DNA of 64,000 bases from Pseudoalteromonas galatheae (GCF_005886105.2 NZ_PNCO02000001.1:2983501-3047500); one strand, 5' to 3'; positions 28,550 to 37,991 are shown, counted from the stretch's first letter. Numbers and translations: made by a program. Notes: a model not told the origin generated them from the sequence alone.

Positions 28550-29761
28550 ATGAATAGACAAACCCGGTTTTACGCGCTTGCAGCGCGCTATGTTGCATTA
28601 TTAAGCTTCCTGCTTTTGTTAAGTTTTAGCGCTTTTAGTCACGCGTCGACACAAAAGTTTTCGGCTCAAGAAATCGATGAAATCCTGTATCATATTCACA
28701 CCTATTACGTTGAAGACTTGCCTCTGAGCCGTTATAACGCAGGCAACCTGTCGAGCCTTTTTGATAATTTAGATCCCTACTCTAAATACCTCAACGAGGA
28801 AGACTTGGAATCCATCTTCAGTGCAGCAAATGGACGCTACACGGGGCTTGGTATCGAAGTCGAGGAACAAGATAATTACGTGATTATTTTAGATACTCTG
28901 CCCAATTCACCTGCGGATCAAGCCGGAATAGAGAGCGGTGATAAACTCCATGCAATCAATGGGGCTAATGTCGTGGGTAAATCGATAGAAGAAGTGTCTG
29001 CCCTACTCAAAGCTGCAAATAAAAATCTCATCAATTTAGTGGTATTAAGACAAGACGAGCTGGTTGCACTTGAGCTTAAACGTCAAGAGATAGTCATCGA
29101 AAGTGTCGCTAGTAAACTCTTAAATGACGGTACCGGTTTTTTAAGCGTCAACAGCTTTAATCACCACACCTATCATGATGTAGCAAGACAAATAAACCGA
29201 CTACAAGTACAGTTAGGCAGTCCATTAAAAAAGCTGGTTATTGATTTACGTGACAATCCGGGTGGCACACTTAATAGTGCAGTGGCAATCTCAGATCTTT
29301 TTTTAGATAGTGGCACAATCGTCACAACCAAAGGTCGCTTCTATGACGCCAATCAGGCGTACATTGCAAAGCGAGGAGATATTTTAAATGGTGCGCCTAT
29401 TTTGGTATTAATCAATAATCGTTCCGCTTCAGCGGCCGAGATCTTAGCCGCCGCACTTAAAGATAATAAACGTGCCTTAGTCGTTGGCTTACGCTCTTAT
29501 GGTAAAGGCTCGGTTCAATCCTTGATCCCGATTGGCAATGGTACTACTGCATTAAAGTTAACGACAGCGAGATACTACACACCAGCAGGTACATCAATTG
29601 AAGGTAAAGGTATAGAGCCCGATGTATATTTTACCAAACAAGCGCTTTCCCTGCTCGATAAAAGCGCTATAATCACTGGTGAAGAATCAATCAAAACAAC
29701 CGGTATTGAACAGCTAGCATCGCATTGGCCAAAGGCGCTGGCGTTAGTTCAATCACAGTAA
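28550..29761 (+). CDS. S41-family C-terminal processing peptidase
   Basis: The 403-residue protein has a signal anchor or signal peptide (about 8-35 of MNRQTRFYALAARY...), a PDZ domain (about 85-170, with GLGIEVEEQDN and GIESGDKLHAING), and an S41 catalytic domain. That domain has NNRSASAAEIL (catalytic Ser) and GLRSYGKGSVQ (catalytic Lys), a Ser-Lys dyad. CtpA-type proteases trim periplasmic or envelope proteins at the C-terminus. The start at 28550 has a GAGGAG site; an upstream GTG at 28523 is less likely. It sits between envC and yibQ, suggesting a cell-wall or division context. Confidence 0.9.
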   Translation: MNRQTRFYALAARYVALLSFLLLLSFSAFSHASTQKFSAQEIDEILYHIHTYYVEDLPLSRYNAGNLSSLFDNLDPYSKYLNEEDLESIFSAANGRYTGLGIEVEEQDNYVIILDTLPNSPADQAGIESGDKLHAINGANVVGKSIEEVSALLKAANKNLINLVVLRQDELVALELKRQEIVIESVASKLLNDGTGFLSVNSFNHHTYHDVARQINRLQVQLGSPLKKLVIDLRDNPGGTLNSAVAISDLFLDSGTIVTTKGRFYDANQAYIAKRGDILNGAPILVLINNRSASAAEILAAALKDNKRALVVGLRSYGKGSVQSLIPIGNGTTALKLTTARYYTPAGTSIEGKGIEPDVYFTKQALSLLDKSAIITGEESIKTTGIEQLASHWPKALALVQSQ

Positions 29762-29806
29762 ATAAAAAGCGGTCCTGTAGGGCTGTAAACTATAATAATA
29801 ATTTGT

Positions 29807-30586
29807 GTGCTAAAAAAAATAATCGGGATAATACTGGCGTGCATGACCTTTGCAGTGCCGGCAAAACAGTTTGCCATTGTTATAGACGACATTGGCAATC
29901 ACCAACGTGACTTGGAGTTACTGTCTTTACCGGGTGGGATCACTTTTTCGATCCTGCCCCACACGCCTTTTTCTCAACAATTTGCCTTTGCAGCCAGCCG
30001 CCAACAACGCGAGCTTTTATTACATGTGCCAATGCAGGCACAAGACTCGGAAAAGGCGCTTGGTCCGGGCGCATTAACCACCGATATGGAAAAATGGCAG
30101 TTGCAAATGACACTTGGCAACGCGCTGTCGACGCTGCCCCAAGTTAAAGGCGTAAACAATCACATGGGCTCAGCACTAACCGAACAAATAGAGCCAATGA
30201 AATGGACTATGGAAATATTAAAAAAGCGCGGATTATACTTTTTAGATAGTCGCACCACTAGCCACAGCCAAGCCCAATATGCAGCCAACCTTTACGGCGT
30301 GAAAAACGTCGCTCGACAGGTCTTTCTAGACAATGACATATCCACAGAGGCACTTAACGAGCAGTGGCAGCATATGCTTAAACTACTTGATAATCATGAG
30401 CATGTGATTATTATTGCACACCCATATAAGGAAACTGCCGCATTTCTTGCAACCAAGTTAGCAGAACTTGAAAGTACTGATGCCAAACTGGTTCCGGTGT
30501 CTCAACTGATTGAACAAAAATACGTACGACTTGCAGAAATTGCAGAGCAACCTGCTATTTCCGGACAATTACGACTCCAAGAATAA
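29807..30586 (+). CDS. yibQ: Divergent polysaccharide deacetylase (YibQ family)
   Basis: The 259-residue protein has a signal peptide (about 1-18), then a NodB-like fold of the divergent polysaccharide deacetylase family: FAIVIDDIGNHQRDLELL, LLLHVPMQAQ, NNHMGSALTE, FLDSRTTSHS and IIIAHPYKET. The conserved Asp and His positions that would bind metal are present. The substrate is not established; the envC neighbourhood suggests periplasmic cell-wall sugars. The start is a GTG at 29807, and the N-terminus from there reads as a normal signal peptide. It closes the gpmI-envC-ctp-yibQ cluster. Confidence 0.88.
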   Translation: MLKKIIGIILACMTFAVPAKQFAIVIDDIGNHQRDLELLSLPGGITFSILPHTPFSQQFAFAASRQQRELLLHVPMQAQDSEKALGPGALTTDMEKWQLQMTLGNALSTLPQVKGVNNHMGSALTEQIEPMKWTMEILKKRGLYFLDSRTTSHSQAQYAANLYGVKNVARQVFLDNDISTEALNEQWQHMLKLLDNHEHVIIIAHPYKETAAFLATKLAELESTDAKLVPVSQLIEQKYVRLAEIAEQPAISGQLRLQE

Positions 30587-30595
30587 AGGCTAACA

Positions 30596-31069
30596 ATGAT
30601 TATCATCAGACCGTTTCAAAGCGGCGAAGAAGCCGCGCTACACAAGCTTATGTTTGACACAATACGCTCGGTAAATATACAGCATTACTCCGATAAGCAA
30701 GTTAATGCATGGGCACATAGCGATATTGCCGAGAAAGGCTGGCAAGACCGATTAAGGAGCAATCAACCCCTTGTCGCCGTGCTAAATGGTAAAATTGTTG
30801 GCTTTGCCGATATCCAAGCCGACGGTCTTATTGATCACTTTTTTTGCCATGCCGAACATCAAGGCCAAGGCATAGGTAAAGCACTTATGCTCGCACTTTT
30901 AGAACACAGCAAAACAACCAACACAACGCGCTTATTTTCCCATGTTAGCAAAACGGCTAAACCTTTCTTTGAACATTTTGGTTTCCGAGTGATAAAGGAG
31001 CAACAAGTGAGCGTTCGTGGCGAAGTGTTAACCAATTACCTAATGGAAAAGGATATGCCCGCCTGCTAG
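30596..31069 (+). CDS. GNAT-family N-acetyltransferase
   Basis: The 157-residue protein has the GNAT fold: an N-terminal IIIRPFQSGEEAALHKLMF, the central strand VGFADIQADGLIDHFF, and the acetyl-CoA P-loop HQGQGIGKALMLALLEH near 92-108. The last strand region SVRGEVLTNYLMEK completes it. The pattern (QHYSDKQVNAWA, HVSKTAKPFFEHFGF) belongs to a widespread YafP-like group of small acetyltransferases. The substrate is unknown. It starts 9 bp after yibQ, so it may share that transcript. Confidence 0.85.
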   Translation: MIIIRPFQSGEEAALHKLMFDTIRSVNIQHYSDKQVNAWAHSDIAEKGWQDRLRSNQPLVAVLNGKIVGFADIQADGLIDHFFCHAEHQGQGIGKALMLALLEHSKTTNTTRLFSHVSKTAKPFFEHFGFRVIKEQQVSVRGEVLTNYLMEKDMPAC

Positions 31070-31090
31070 CAAGCATACGGGCTACCTTCC

Positions 31091-31744
31091 CTAGTCAATG
31101 GGCGCAAACTGCGTTGGTAAAGCACTAAATTGCAAAGATGGATTTAGCTTCATCCACTTTTTCTTATTAGGGATTTGGATCTTAAACTCATCATCGGTTA
31201 CAAACTTGTGGGTTTTACCTGTTGCATCCACAAACTGAATTGATGCAGGTTCGGTAAATGTAAACTCTAGTTCATCAAAGCTTGGAGCAAACCAAGACAA
31301 GCTACCAGCCATCAACTCAACAAAAGCGTCCATGTCTTCTAAAAGGATGAATAAATCGCGATACATAACCTGCTGCTTAGTCAACGGCGCTATATCCGTA
31401 TTGACCATAATCGCAACGGCGTCTTTTTCTTGATTGATTACTAAGTTGACTTTATCTGCGCGTGACTGCGATAAAATAGGTAAATCAATATTGCCGTCTT
31501 TATCTATGATACCGTTGGCAATGATCTTGCCATCTTGCTCCAACCAAAGTTTAACATCCTCTAACGCGATATCAGGCTGCTTCACTTCCACTGTAAATTT
31601 AGACAAGATATATTGCGACTGCGCTTTGTTGACAATTAAATCTAGAATTTGATTAATTTCTCCATATTCAACACTTCGCTCTGCTGCAAAAACAGAATTA
31701 CAAAGCAAGCTCACGACAGCACCTAACATCAACAATTTTTTCAT
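31091..31744 (-). CDS. Predicted periplasmic protein of unknown function
   Basis: The 217-residue protein has a clear signal peptide (MKKLLMLGAVVSLLCNSVFA, cleaved before AERS). The mature part is rich in beta-prone and acidic stretches, with no membrane helix, no repeats and no Cys. Visible features are LWLEQDGKIIANGIIDKDGN in the middle and a C-terminal FVTDDEFKIQIPNKKKW. I do not recognise the family. It stands alone, convergent with the GNAT gene and divergent from the CBS-domain gene. Confidence 0.7.
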   Translation of the reverse strand: MKKLLMLGAVVSLLCNSVFAAERSVEYGEINQILDLIVNKAQSQYILSKFTVEVKQPDIALEDVKLWLEQDGKIIANGIIDKDGNIDLPILSQSRADKVNLVINQEKDAVAIMVNTDIAPLTKQQVMYRDLFILLEDMDAFVELMAGSLSWFAPSFDELEFTFTEPASIQFVDATGKTHKFVTDDEFKIQIPNKKKWMKLNPSLQFSALPTQFAPID

Positions 31745-31880
31745 TGGGTTATCCTTTTAATTTTTATATTTATAAGAAGCCCACTGCAAAAAATAGTTCA
31801 AAACTTGATCTCAATTCCATACATCCCGAACAGATCAGGCTAAACTCAAAATAAGCATATGGATTGAAAAGGAGTAACAG

Positions 31881-32300
31881 ATGACCCAAACCGTAGCTGA
31901 TTTAATGACCCCAGATCCTTTTGCAGTAATTGCTGAAAATACCTTGCAAGATGCGCATAATTTAATGAAAGAAAAAAACGTTCGTCACATCCCAGTAATT
32001 GACGAAGCGGGAGTCTTGGTTGGTATGCTCACGCAAAAAATTATGATCGCCAAGGTAATGGGGATAATGGCAACCTACGGCGCAAATGCGCTTGCAAGAA
32101 AAGAAAAGCAAACAAAAGTACGAGATATTATGGCGACCGATTTTGCGAGCGTGCGGCCGGGTCAATCATTACAAGATGTGGTGCGCTTTTTTGTCGATAA
32201 TCGCCATGGCTGTATGCCTGTGGTGGACGAACAAAACAAATTGGTTGGAATACTGACTTCATCAGACTTTGTGCGGCTCGCAGCGGCACTATTGTCTTAA
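31881..32300 (+). CDS. Two-CBS-domain protein
   Basis: The 139-residue protein is almost entirely a CBS pair: first domain TVADLMTPDPFAVIAENTLQ to VLVGMLTQ, second VRDIMATDFASVRPGQSLQD to LVGILTSSDFVRLA. CBS pairs bind adenosine nucleotides or related ligands and usually regulate another protein. No catalytic domain is attached, so it probably acts in trans. A good GGAG site precedes the ATG. It stands alone and converges with pepB across a 24-bp palindrome. Confidence 0.85.
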   Translation: MTQTVADLMTPDPFAVIAENTLQDAHNLMKEKNVRHIPVIDEAGVLVGMLTQKIMIAKVMGIMATYGANALARKEKQTKVRDIMATDFASVRPGQSLQDVVRFFVDNRHGCMPVVDEQNKLVGILTSSDFVRLAAALLS

Positions 32301-32315
32301 ACGTGGTAATAAACC

Positions 32316-32339
32316 GAGTGTATTCCACGGAATACACTC
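32316..32339. terminator. Palindromic hairpin between the CBS gene and pepB
   Basis: A perfect 24-bp palindrome (GAGTGTATTCC arm, AC/GG centre) sits between two convergent stop codons. It lacks a long U-tract, so it is a probable but unproven bidirectional terminator. Confidence 0.5.
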
Positions 32340-32353
32340 AGCTAACCACATGA

Positions 32354-33649
32354 TTACGCTTTTTCTTGAAGCGTTCTCGCTACGGTTCTCATGCCTAAGG
32401 TCGTTGCACCTGCAGCCCATTGACCACCTGCGCTATTTTGGAAAGAAGCTGCAAGGTCGATATGTACCCAACCTTGACCTTCGTTTGGTACAAAGCGAGA
32501 TAGGAAGCCTGCAGCATTCGATGCACCACCAAAGCCGCCACCTTTTTGTGCTCGGCTGTTAGCTGTATCCGCATAAGGCGATGGACAGTTATTTTGGTGC
32601 CACTTTTCAAGAGGTAACGGCCACGCGGCTTCAAATTCGTCACTCGCGTACTGCTGTACATCGCCGACAAGTGCTTTATCTAAGCCAAATAGTGCATTGT
32701 ACTCTTGACCTACCGCAACGAGCGCAGCGCCCGTTAACGTAGCAGCATCAATGATAAGCTCAGCGCCTGTTTCACCGGCAGCCATCAACCCATCAGCCAA
32801 TACTAAACGTCCTTCAGCATCGGTATTCACGATTTCCACTGTGGTGCCATTTTTGTAGGTAAGAATATCACCTAACTTATAGGCATGGCCTGAGATAAGG
32901 TTCTCAGCACAACATAGGAACAACTTAACACGACGGTCAAAACCACGCTGAATAGCCAGCGCTAAACCAGCCGTTACGGTTGCCGCCCCGCCCATATCAC
33001 ACTTCATCGTAAGCATGCCTTCGCTTGGCTTAATCGAGTAACCACCTGAGTCAAACGTGATCCCTTTACCCACAAGTGCAGCGCTAACTGGAGCGTCATC
33101 ATTACCCGTCGGATTGTAGTCAAGCTCAAGTAGTACTGGTGGACGCTCACTGCCGCGCCCGACTTCATGAATACCGATCCATTGCTGCTCTAACAACGCG
33201 TCGCCTTTAATGATTTGATAGCTAACATGCTCTGGTGCCAATGACTGAATAAACTCAGCCGCTTTCCCAGCAAGACTTTCAGGGTAAATGTCTTCGGCCG
33301 TACCGTTGATCATCTGACGCATCCATGTCGCCGACGCTTTTAGTGCATCAAGCTCTTTTAGATCTGATTGGTCGTTGTCAACAAACACCACACCATCTAA
33401 TGCTTTTGGTGACACAAATCCTTGATAAAAAGCCCATTGAGATTCAGTACACCACAAGTCACCCTCTAGATGAACTTGCTTAATCCCTTGTTGTGCGATG
33501 CTACGAGCCGCTTTCTGAATATTCTTCAGCGTTTCGTCTTGTTGTAAATGGATAAAAGCACCGTCCTTTTCAAACGACAATGCAGCACCAGCAGATAAAT
33601 ACTCTGGTTTAGCGTCTTCACTCAGTCGTACAATAAATTTCTCTGACAT
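32354..33649 (-). CDS. pepB: Aminopeptidase PepB (M17 leucyl aminopeptidase family)
   Basis: PepB is a cytosolic metallo-aminopeptidase that removes N-terminal residues from peptides. The 431-residue protein matches PepB length and not the longer PepA. M17 hallmarks are GKGITFDSGGYSIKPSEGM (metal and Lys site), KCDMGGAATV, and the family signature NTDAEGRLVLAD. The C-terminal catalytic half is complete (WVHIDLAAS). It is divergent from sfsA and convergent with the CBS gene. The two PepB-type motifs around HEVGRGSERPP support PepB over PepA. Confidence 0.92.
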   Translation of the reverse strand: MSEKFIVRLSEDAKPEYLSAGAALSFEKDGAFIHLQQDETLKNIQKAARSIAQQGIKQVHLEGDLWCTESQWAFYQGFVSPKALDGVVFVDNDQSDLKELDALKASATWMRQMINGTAEDIYPESLAGKAAEFIQSLAPEHVSYQIIKGDALLEQQWIGIHEVGRGSERPPVLLELDYNPTGNDDAPVSAALVGKGITFDSGGYSIKPSEGMLTMKCDMGGAATVTAGLALAIQRGFDRRVKLFLCCAENLISGHAYKLGDILTYKNGTTVEIVNTDAEGRLVLADGLMAAGETGAELIIDAATLTGAALVAVGQEYNALFGLDKALVGDVQQYASDEFEAAWPLPLEKWHQNNCPSPYADTANSRAQKGGGFGGASNAAGFLSRFVPNEGQGWVHIDLAASFQNSAGGQWAAGATTLGMRTVARTLQEKA

Positions 33650-33725
33650 TCTCTTTTCACTCTTGTGCTTGTAAGTGTGGTTAAGTGTACACTAGCCACT
33701 AAATACACCCAACCTAAAGCGACCA

Positions 33726-34445
33726 ATGAAGTTTTCTAGGCAATTACAACAAGCAACCTTGCTCAAACGATATAAACGCTTTCTTGTCGACTTACGCGCC
33801 CCAAGTGGTGACGAATTCACCGTACACTGCGCCAATACTGGTAGAATGACCAATTGTGCAGACCCGGGATTTACAGCCTATTATTCCACCAGCGATAACC
33901 CTAAGCGAAAGTACATTCATTCGTTGGAGCTGACGCAAGATAATGATGGTCATTTTATTTGTGTAAATACAGCGGTGGCCAATAAAGTGTCTGTTGAGGC
34001 CATTGAGCAAGGAAGAATAACGCAATTGCAAGGCTACAAAACACTTCAAACTGAGGTGAAATATGGGGCTGAAAATAGCCGAATTGATATTTTGTTGAGC
34101 AACCTCGAAAATGGACAATCCTCGCAATTCTGCTACGTTGAAGTAAAGTCGGTGACGTTGCTCGAGCAACAGCAAGGTTTTTTCCCTGATGCTGAAACCT
34201 TAAGAGGTCAAAAACATCTTAGAGAATTAATCCACATTAAACAGCAAGGTCACCGTGCGGTATTACTGTTTGCCGCGCTCCATACAGGGATTAATTGCGT
34301 CAAACCAGCCAGTCATATAGATCAAAGATATGCAGCGTTAGTGAAAGAAGCAATTTCTCATGGGGTAGAAATCATTGCTTACCGAGCGCATATTGACGAC
34401 AACCAAGTACAATTAATTGAAGAAATTCCTTTTGATTACGCTTGA
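33726..34445 (+). CDS. sfsA: SfsA family protein (sugar fermentation stimulation / nuclease-like)
   Basis: The 239-residue protein has the SfsA pattern: KRYKRFLVDLRAP (OB-fold-like N-terminus), NTGRMTNCADPG, and the nuclease-like motif CYVEVKSVTLLE followed by FPDAETLRGQKHLREL. SfsA has been described in E. coli as a maltose-metabolism regulator and has a PD-(D/E)XK-like nuclease fold; its role is unclear. The sfsA-dksA order is conserved with E. coli. The start ATG at 33726 gives the usual N-terminus. Confidence 0.92.
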   Translation: MKFSRQLQQATLLKRYKRFLVDLRAPSGDEFTVHCANTGRMTNCADPGFTAYYSTSDNPKRKYIHSLELTQDNDGHFICVNTAVANKVSVEAIEQGRITQLQGYKTLQTEVKYGAENSRIDILLSNLENGQSSQFCYVEVKSVTLLEQQQGFFPDAETLRGQKHLRELIHIKQQGHRAVLLFAALHTGINCVKPASHIDQRYAALVKEAISHGVEIIAYRAHIDDNQVQLIEEIPFDYA

Positions 34446-34570
34446 CTTTTTTCATGTCGCCCACATATAGCCGTGATAGTTTTCTCCCCCAAAATAGTTA
34501 AACATTGAAAAAGTGGCTGACATTTGCAGCAAAAAAGTGTTTGCTAAGGGGTAAAGATTTTGCTATTTAT

Positions 34571-34592
34571 ACCCGCCGGCGAAAGCTGGGGT
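34571..34592 (+). promoter_or_regulatory. Hairpin in the dksA 5' leader
   Basis: ACCC-G-CCGGC, a GAAA tetraloop, then GCTGG-GGT form a GC-rich stem about 28 bases before the dksA ATG (AGGAG site near 34609). It stands out in AT-rich sequence and could influence dksA mRNA stability or translation. Function is inferred only from structure. Confidence 0.35.
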
Positions 34593-34619
34593 TATGTATT
34601 AAGGATTTAGGAGAATGGT

Positions 34620-35063
34620 ATGCCAGACCAGAAAAAACTAGGGTTATTGGCTCAAGCCGGTGTAGAACCTTATCAAGAAAAGCCAGGCGAAGAATACATG
34701 AATGAAGCACAACGTGCTCATTTCAAAGCGATATTAGAAGCATGGCGTGCCGATCTACGTAATGAAGTAGACCGTACTAAGACACACATGCAAGACGAAG
34801 CGGCAAACTTTCCTGATCCTGTGGACCGTGCAGCGCAAGAAGAAGAGTTTTCTCTTGAACTGCGTACTCGCGACCGCGAGCGTAAGCTAATCAAGAAAAT
34901 TGAGAAAACACTTCAACTTATCGAAGATGATGACTTTGGCTTTTGTGAGTCGTGCGGTATTGAAATCGGCATTCGCCGTTTAGAAGCGCGTCCAACAGCT
35001 GATCTTTGCGTTGATTGTAAATCTCTCGCAGAAATCAAAGAAAAACAACAAGGCAGAGGATAA
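34620..35063 (+). CDS. dksA: RNA polymerase-binding transcription factor DksA
   Basis: DksA binds in the RNA polymerase secondary channel and, with ppGpp, adjusts rRNA, tRNA and amino acid promoters. The 147-residue protein is close to E. coli DksA (151). It has the coiled-coil tip [17 protein letters not shown] with the key acidic residues, and a Cys4 zinc finger ([17 protein letters not shown] to LCVDC). An AGGAG site lies upstream. gluQRS starts about 10 bp after its stop. The stringent-type tRNA promoters in this window are natural DksA targets. Confidence 0.97.
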   Translation: MPDQKKLGLLAQAGVEPYQEKPGEEYMNEAQRAHFKAILEAWRADLRNEVDRTKTHMQDEAANFPDPVDRAAQEEEFSLELRTRDRERKLIKKIEKTLQLIEDDDFGFCESCGIEIGIRRLEARPTADLCVDCKSLAEIKEKQQGRG

Positions 35064-35073
35064 TCTCAGCCCT

Positions 35074-36021
35074 GTGTCCCCAAGCTTAAAGCAAACTGGG
35101 AGCTATCGCGGTCGATTTGCTCCCTCGCCTTCCGGTCCACTTCATTTCGGCTCTCTTGTAGCCGCCCTGAGTAGCTATTTAGACGCAAAAGCTAATCAAG
35201 GTAAATGGCTCGTTCGCATCGAAGACATAGACACACCGCGTGTAGTTATGGGTGCTGCCGACAATATATTAACCACACTTGAAGCATACGGCCTTTACTG
35301 GGATGAAAAGGTTGTCTATCAATCACAGCGCCATGCCCTATACCAAGACTATTTGACGACACTAAAATCAGACTCCCTTGTGTATCCATGTCAATGTACA
35401 AGAAAGCAAATTAAAGCAATGGGTGGGTTTTATAACAATCATTGCCGAGCTTTAGCGCTAAGTTGGCAAGATAACGCTTTGCGCCTACAGCAGCGCTGTC
35501 CAGTTACTGAATTTAATGATGCAATACAAGGCACGGTTGTCATTCCCCCTGCAATTGCGCATGAAGATTACATCGTTAAACGCCGCGACGGCTTATTTGC
35601 TTATCAATTGGTGGTGGTAGTTGATGACATAGAGCAAAAGATTAGTCATATCGTACGTGGTGCTGACCTGCTAGAACCCACAGCAAGACAAATTAGTTTA
35701 TTTCAACAACTCAACCAGCCACCACCTGAGTACGCTCACGTACCACTGGCTGTCGCAGAGCCCGGATTTAAGTTATCTAAGCAGAATCATGCGCCAGCTA
35801 TTGATAACCACAATCCGCTACCAACCCTTTATGCCGCGCTGCGTTATTTGCATGTGCCGGTTGATTCTCTCCATAATTATCAAGACGTTGGCGCATTACT
35901 GACTCACGCTATTGATATTTTTAGTCTTGATCACGTTCCTAAAGTACAGGAAATTCAACTAGACTCTCTAGAAAATGGCGATTTTGCTTTTCGCCCACTG
36001 TTTTCAAGTACTTCAATTTAG
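35074..36021 (+). CDS. gluQ: Glutamyl-Q tRNA(Asp) synthetase
   Basis: This truncated class-I synthetase paralogue attaches glutamate to queuosine in tRNA-Asp. The protein (about 315 residues) has the class-I motif FAPSPSGPLHFGSL, zinc-binding Cys/His in YPCQCTRKQI and NNHCRA, and the KMSKS-like loop FKLSKQNHA. The anticodon-binding domain of GluRS is absent, as in the family. I chose a GTG at 35074, 10 bp after the dksA stop; the frame stays open to a TTG at 35011 inside dksA, which is less likely. No ATG fits, so the start is uncertain. The position between dksA and pcnB is conserved. Confidence 0.9.
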   Translation: MSPSLKQTGSYRGRFAPSPSGPLHFGSLVAALSSYLDAKANQGKWLVRIEDIDTPRVVMGAADNILTTLEAYGLYWDEKVVYQSQRHALYQDYLTTLKSDSLVYPCQCTRKQIKAMGGFYNNHCRALALSWQDNALRLQQRCPVTEFNDAIQGTVVIPPAIAHEDYIVKRRDGLFAYQLVVVVDDIEQKISHIVRGADLLEPTARQISLFQQLNQPPPEYAHVPLAVAEPGFKLSKQNHAPAIDNHNPLPTLYAALRYLHVPVDSLHNYQDVGALLTHAIDIFSLDHVPKVQEIQLDSLENGDFAFRPLFSSTSI

Positions 36022-36128
36022 TCTCATTTGAGTATATGATAGCGAGCCTTAAATGCGACCTGTTTTAAGACAAAAGCAGTGGTTCACAACGACTAGAATA
36101 GAAAACTTGATTGCTCAGGAGACGAGTT

Positions 36129-37511
36129 ATTATTTCCAAGCTTGTAAACTTTTGCCGCCAGTTTGTAACTGGAAAAGGCGATGAGACGGTGAAAATGGCC
36201 AGCCCGACACCTGCGATAATTCCTCGCAGCGAGCATGGTATATCTCGTAAACAATTTAGCCCTAACGCTATCAAAGTGCTCTATCGCTTAAAAGACGGTG
36301 GCTATGATGCCTACCTAGTTGGTGGTTGTATCCGCGATATCATGCTAGGAATAGAGCCTAAAGACTTTGACGTCGTTACCAATGCAACACCTGAACAAAT
36401 CAAAAAGCTCTTCCGTAACTGTCGCTTAATAGGTCGTCGTTTCCGCCTTGCGCACATTGTTTTTGGACGGGAAATTATTGAAGTTGCCACCATGCGTGGC
36501 CATCACCAAAGTGATGACTCTTGTGCCACGACAAGTCAAGCCAGCGAACACGGGCAGCTATTACGCGACAATGTCTACGGCAGTATTGAAGAAGATGCCG
36601 AGCGCCGCGACTTTACTATCAATGCGCTATATTATTCGATCAATGACTTTACTCTACGCGACTTTGCTGGTGGTGTTGCTGACATTAAAGCGCGTAAAAT
36701 TGAGTTGATTGGCGACCCTGAAACTCGCTATCGCGAAGATCCGGTACGCATGCTCAGAGCCATCCGCTTTGCAACCAAACTAGATATGGAGATTGCTACC
36801 CCGACCCGCACTCCGATTAAAGCACTAGCGCCGTTACTTGGACATATTCCAGCTGCACGCTTGTTCGAAGAAACGCTAAAGCTATTTTTAAATGGTAAAG
36901 CGGAAGAAAATTTTCTTCAGATGCGTGAATACGGCTTATTTGCGCAGTTATTCCCAGCGCTCGATAAAATACTAGCACAGCCTGACAATGACTTTGAGCG
37001 TCGCTTTATTCAGCAAATGTTTGCCAATACGGATAGCCGTATCAATGCGGATAAAAAAGTAACCCCTGCATTTATCTATGCAGCGCTTTTATGGTTCCCT
37101 ATTTTAGCTAAGAGCGAAGCGCTTGTGGCCGAAGGTATGAATGAATATGATGCCTTTATGCAAGCCATTAATCACGTCCTTGCTGAAAATGCTAAACATG
37201 TTGCGGTACCTAAACGCTTTACTTTAGGTGCCCGAGATATCTGGCATATTCAACAACGCCTAGATAAACGTTCAGGCCAGCGTGCATATCGCCTAAGCTT
37301 GCAGCCGAGATTCAAAGCCTCATATGATTTCCTATTATTGCGTGTTGAAAGTGGTGAGCAAGAGCAAGAAGAACTTGCAGCTTGGTGGACTGACTACCTC
37401 AAGAATGACGTCACCGGCCAAAAAGACATGGTTCGCAACTTAGGTAACCAAAGCAAACCTAAGCGTCGTTATAATAGACGTAAGCCAAAAAGAAAACCGA
37501 AAGAAGATTAA
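36129..37511 (+). CDS. pcnB: Poly(A) polymerase I, probably starting at an AUU codon
   Basis: PcnB adds 3' poly(A) tails that promote RNA decay. Counting from 36129 the protein has about 460 residues. It has the nucleotidyltransferase motif YLVGGCIRDIMLGIEPKDFD with the metal-binding Asp pair, the RNA-binding region RRFRLAHIVFGREIIEVAT, and a very basic tail (RRYNRRKPKRKPK). The reading frame has no good ATG before the conserved region. The codon ATT at 36129 lies 7 bases after a strong AGGAG and gives (M)ISKLVNFCRQF, matching the N-terminus of E. coli PcnB, which itself starts with AUU. An upstream TTG at 36111 overlaps the ribosome-binding site and is unlikely. folK follows with no gap. Confidence 0.88.
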   Translation: MISKLVNFCRQFVTGKGDETVKMASPTPAIIPRSEHGISRKQFSPNAIKVLYRLKDGGYDAYLVGGCIRDIMLGIEPKDFDVVTNATPEQIKKLFRNCRLIGRRFRLAHIVFGREIIEVATMRGHHQSDDSCATTSQASEHGQLLRDNVYGSIEEDAERRDFTINALYYSINDFTLRDFAGGVADIKARKIELIGDPETRYREDPVRMLRAIRFATKLDMEIATPTRTPIKALAPLLGHIPAARLFEETLKLFLNGKAEENFLQMREYGLFAQLFPALDKILAQPDNDFERRFIQQMFANTDSRINADKKVTPAFIYAALLWFPILAKSEALVAEGMNEYDAFMQAINHVLAENAKHVAVPKRFTLGARDIWHIQQRLDKRSGQRAYRLSLQPRFKASYDFLLLRVESGEQEQEELAAWWTDYLKNDVTGQKDMVRNLGNQSKPKRRYNRRKPKRKPKED

Positions 37512-37991
37512 ATGAATATTGCGTACATTGGATTGGGTGCAAACCTATCCGAGCCGATGGCACAAATACAGCGAGCACTCGATGTGCTCGCCGCCCATCC
37601 AGACCTCTCGCTTGTCCAGCACTCTAGCCTGTATGGCTCAAAACCTATGGGCCCTCAAGATCAACCTGATTATGTGAATGCCGTAGCAAAACTAGCAACA
37701 TCATTAACAGCAGAGTCTTTACTCGATGTATTGCAACAAATAGAGCTTGAACATGGTCGTGTACGCAAAGCCGAGCGCTGGGGACCGCGCACGCTCGATT
37801 TAGATATTCTGCTTTTTAATACCGACACCATTCACAGTGATAGGCTTACGGTGCCACACTACGGCTTGAAAGAAAGAGAATTTGTCGTCTATCCACTATT
37901 AGAGATAGCGCCAGAACTCAAATTACCTGATGGCACTGAGCTTGGCTCTTTATCACAGCACTTACCACTTAACGGATTAGCAATCCTCTAA
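37512..37991 (+). CDS. folK: 2-amino-4-hydroxy-6-hydroxymethyldihydropteridine pyrophosphokinase
   Basis: HPPK transfers pyrophosphate from ATP to 6-hydroxymethyl-dihydropterin in folate synthesis. The 159-residue protein has the expected length and motifs: [11 protein letters not shown] at the N-terminus, [18 protein letters not shown], and the signature [14 protein letters not shown] with the Mg-binding Asp pair. Its ATG follows the pcnB TAA with no spacer, so the two are probably translationally coupled. panB begins 23 bp downstream. Confidence 0.96.
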   Translation: MNIAYIGLGANLSEPMAQIQRALDVLAAHPDLSLVQHSSLYGSKPMGPQDQPDYVNAVAKLATSLTAESLLDVLQQIELEHGRVRKAERWGPRTLDLDILLFNTDTIHSDRLTVPHYGLKEREFVVYPLLEIAPELKLPDGTELGSLSQHLPLNGLAIL

